Of a DNA stretch of 64,000 bases, positions 62,549 to 64,000 are shown piece by piece. Location of the stretch: the NCBI GenBank assembly GCA_963691755.1, contig OY829366.1, positions 2,418,001 to 2,482,000 on the forward strand, written 5' to 3'. This DNA is from Dinoroseobacter sp013215265 (GTDB lineage: Bacteria; Pseudomonadota; Alphaproteobacteria; Rhodobacterales; Rhodobacteraceae). Positions within the stretch are counted from its first letter, which is position 1. Each line of letters begins with the position of its first letter. The notes under the pieces are model-generated. The model did no database searches. It had not been told where the DNA came from and saw nothing but the letters and a program-made list of their open reading frames with translations. The position numbers were made by a program, and so were the translations under genes.

Positions 62549-63112
62549 TCAGACCTGCATGATCTCGGATTGTTTGGTTTCAAGTGCCTGATCGACCTTG
62601 CCAATGAAGGCATCTGTGAGGTCCTGCACCTCGGTTTCCCATAGCTTCTGGTCATCTTCCGACATCCCATCGGCCTTGGCCTTCTTGATCTGGTCCATGC
62701 CATCGCGGCGCACGTTGCGAACGGCCACGCGCGCACTTTCTGCATATTGCGCGGCCACTTTGGTCAACTCACGACGGCGTTCTTCGTTCAACTCAGGGAT
62801 CGGAAGCATAATAATGGTTCCATTGAGCTGTGGATTGATCCCAAGTCCGCTCTCCCGGATGGCCTTTTCGACCTTCCCGACCAGGCTCTTGTCCCAGACG
62901 TTGACGGTCACCATCCGCGGTTCAGGCACATTGACAGTGCCCACCTGGTTAATAGGCGTCTTTGTGCCGTAGGCGTCCACCATAACAGGCTCTAACATCG
63001 CAGCCGAAGCACGCCCCGTACGCAAGGATGCAAATTCAGTGCGCAGCGAAGAGATCGCTCCATCCATGCGGCGTTCCAAATCGTCAGTATCGATTTCGAA
63101 TTCTTCGGACAT
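62549..63112 (-). CDS. frr: Ribosome recycling factor
   Basis: Works with EF-G to split post-termination ribosomes. A 187-residue protein with the usual coiled-coil arm and small beta domain: DLERRMDGAISSLRTEFASLRTGRAS at the start, VNVPEPRMVTVNVWDKSLVGKVEKAIRESGLGINPQ, IIMLPIPELNEERRRELTK and AVRNVRRDGMDQIKKAKADG toward the end. It lies between pyrH (48 bases upstream) and uppS, the normal order. Confidence 0.98.
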   Translation of the reverse strand: MSEEFEIDTDDLERRMDGAISSLRTEFASLRTGRASAAMLEPVMVDAYGTKTPINQVGTVNVPEPRMVTVNVWDKSLVGKVEKAIRESGLGINPQLNGTIIMLPIPELNEERRRELTKVAAQYAESARVAVRNVRRDGMDQIKKAKADGMSEDDQKLWETEVQDLTDAFIGKVDQALETKQSEIMQV

Positions 63113-63160
63113 TATGCTCGGGCTCTCAGTCTATTCTTAGGCTTTCTGCATTCTATAGCG

Positions 63161-63892
63161 TCAATCCCGCACGATTGTATAGGTACCTTCCCCTGCCAAT
63201 ATACCTTTGAAACCGCCTGGCTCATCCAGTGAAAATACGATGATTGGCAGATCGTTGTCGCGTGCAAGCGCAATTGCCGATGCATCCATCACGCCAAGGT
63301 GCTGCGCAAGACAATCGTCATAGCTGACCGTATCATACCGTTTGGCGTCTGCGTGTTTGGCTGGATCCTTGTCATATACGCCATCAACCTTGGTGCCTTT
63401 GAAGATGGCTTCGCAGCTCATCTCATTGGCGCGAAGGGTCGCCGCGGTATCGGTGGTGAAGTAGGGATTACCAGTGCCTGCCGCAAAAATGCAGACGCGC
63501 CCCTTTTCGAGATGTCGAACGGCACGGCGGCGAATGTAAGGTTCGGCAACTTCATCCATGCGAATTGCGCTTATGACCCGTGTGAAAACACCGATGTCTT
63601 CCAATGCAGATTGCATCGCGAGTGCGTTCATCACTGTGGCCAGCATGCCCATATAGTCTGCCGTCGTCCGTTCCATCCCCTGAGCAGAACCCTGCAAACC
63701 GCGAAAGATATTGCCTCCGCCAATGACCATACAGATCTCAACACCAAGGTCGCGCACAGTCTTAACCTCCTGTGCAATGCGCTCGACTGTGGGGGGATGA
63801 AGCCCATAGCCTTGGGAACCCATAAGTGCTTCACCCGAAATCTTCAGCAGAACACGTTTATACTTGGTGGCGGGACCCGGCGTCTCGGTCAT
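63161..63892 (-). CDS. pyrH: UMP kinase
   Basis: Phosphorylates UMP to UDP in pyrimidine synthesis; hexameric enzyme of the amino acid kinase fold, unrelated to eukaryotic UMP kinase. The 243-residue protein shows YKRVLLKISGEALMG, EICMVIGGGNIFRG, TADYMGMLATVMNALA, CIFAAGTGNPYFTTDTAATLRANE and KGTKVDGVYDKDP. The ATG at 63892 (MTETPGPATKYKR) follows GGAG by 7 bases; the longer frame to 63994 is less likely. First visible gene of the envelope run in this window. Confidence 0.97.
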   Translation of the reverse strand: MTETPGPATKYKRVLLKISGEALMGSQGYGLHPPTVERIAQEVKTVRDLGVEICMVIGGGNIFRGLQGSAQGMERTTADYMGMLATVMNALAMQSALEDIGVFTRVISAIRMDEVAEPYIRRRAVRHLEKGRVCIFAAGTGNPYFTTDTAATLRANEMSCEAIFKGTKVDGVYDKDPAKHADAKRYDTVSYDDCLAQHLGVMDASAIALARDNDLPIIVFSLDEPGGFKGILAGEGTYTIVRD

Positions 63893-64000
63893 CAATCGTC
63901 TCCATATATAAGCCGCTTTGCGCACCCTGCCCTGTCGAGAGGATTGACTCAAGCGCGCTGAGGGGGTGGAACCCCGGAATGACCTTGAGCGCAACCGTAA

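Noticed and set aside
1..64000. Mobile elements, CRISPR arrays, tRNA/rRNA genes, prophage genes
   Set aside because: None seen by eye in any gap or gene; the region is almost wholly conserved core chromosome.

Overview
The window looks like a contiguous piece of a Rhodobacterales (Roseobacter-group) alphaproteobacterial chromosome of moderate GC content. The gene neighbourhoods carry the assignment: dusB-ntrB-ntrC-ntrY-ntrX followed by trkA-trkH-hfq-hflX, an ispD-ispF fusion with pgpA and cinA, sciP-ctrA-ligA-recG, and pyrH-frr-uppS-cdsA-dxr-rseP-bamA-skp-fabZ-lpxA-lpxI-lpxB. Family identities are recognised by eye from protein motifs; no database search was run.

Layout. 1-4.1 kb (+): 3' part of hemB, a SYLF-domain lipoprotein and a penicillin-acylase-family enzyme. 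4.1-16 kb (-): one long run of nitrogen regulation (dusB, ntrB/C, ntrY/X), potassium uptake (trkA/H), Hfq and HflX. 16-19.3 kb (+): isoprenoid ispDF, pgpA, cinA C-terminal type, then a Coq10-like protein (-) and hpt. 19.2-22.4 kb (-): two orphan membrane proteins, lipA and a DUF6456-type DNA-binding gene broken by a TGA. 22.6 kb (+): a DUF6477-type gene, divergent from it across a CtrA box. 23-26.2 kb: an MttB-family methyltransferase (-) and guaA (+). 26.2-33.4 kb (+): AT-rich gap, EamA transporter, a FadL-type porin broken by an amber codon, a P-loop protein, metA, an alpha/beta-hydrolase joined in frame to PPK2, and a TetR regulator. 33.4-34.2 kb: AT-rich gap. 34.2-38.2 kb: rpsI/rplM (-), speD/speE (+), a hotdog thioesterase (-) and an ECHDC3-like crotonase (+). 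38.2-43.6 kb: M32 peptidase, heme A synthase and TrmJ (-), ThiE-like (+), hisI (-), Fe-S scaffold (+), small membrane peptide (-). 43.6-49 kb (-): recG, ligA, ctrA, sciP. 49-51.8 kb (+): mnmA and two c-type cytochromes. 51.8-64 kb (-): the envelope operon.

The content is mostly housekeeping: heme, lipid A, fatty acid, isoprenoid, lipoate, polyamine, methionine, histidine and GMP synthesis, plus cell-cycle and nitrogen control. No mobile element, CRISPR array, tRNA or rRNA gene was seen. I did not find a clear undescribed multi-gene system. The most notable departures are two genes with single in-frame stop codons inside otherwise intact reading frames, the hydrolase-PPK2 reading frame, a perfect TTAA-N7-TTAA CtrA site in front of the DUF6456/DUF6477 pair, loss of the GAFTGA loop in both NtrC and NtrX, two small membrane-peptide genes, a compact foldable segment before the ThiE-like gene, and four convergent gene pairs that share palindromic stop codons.
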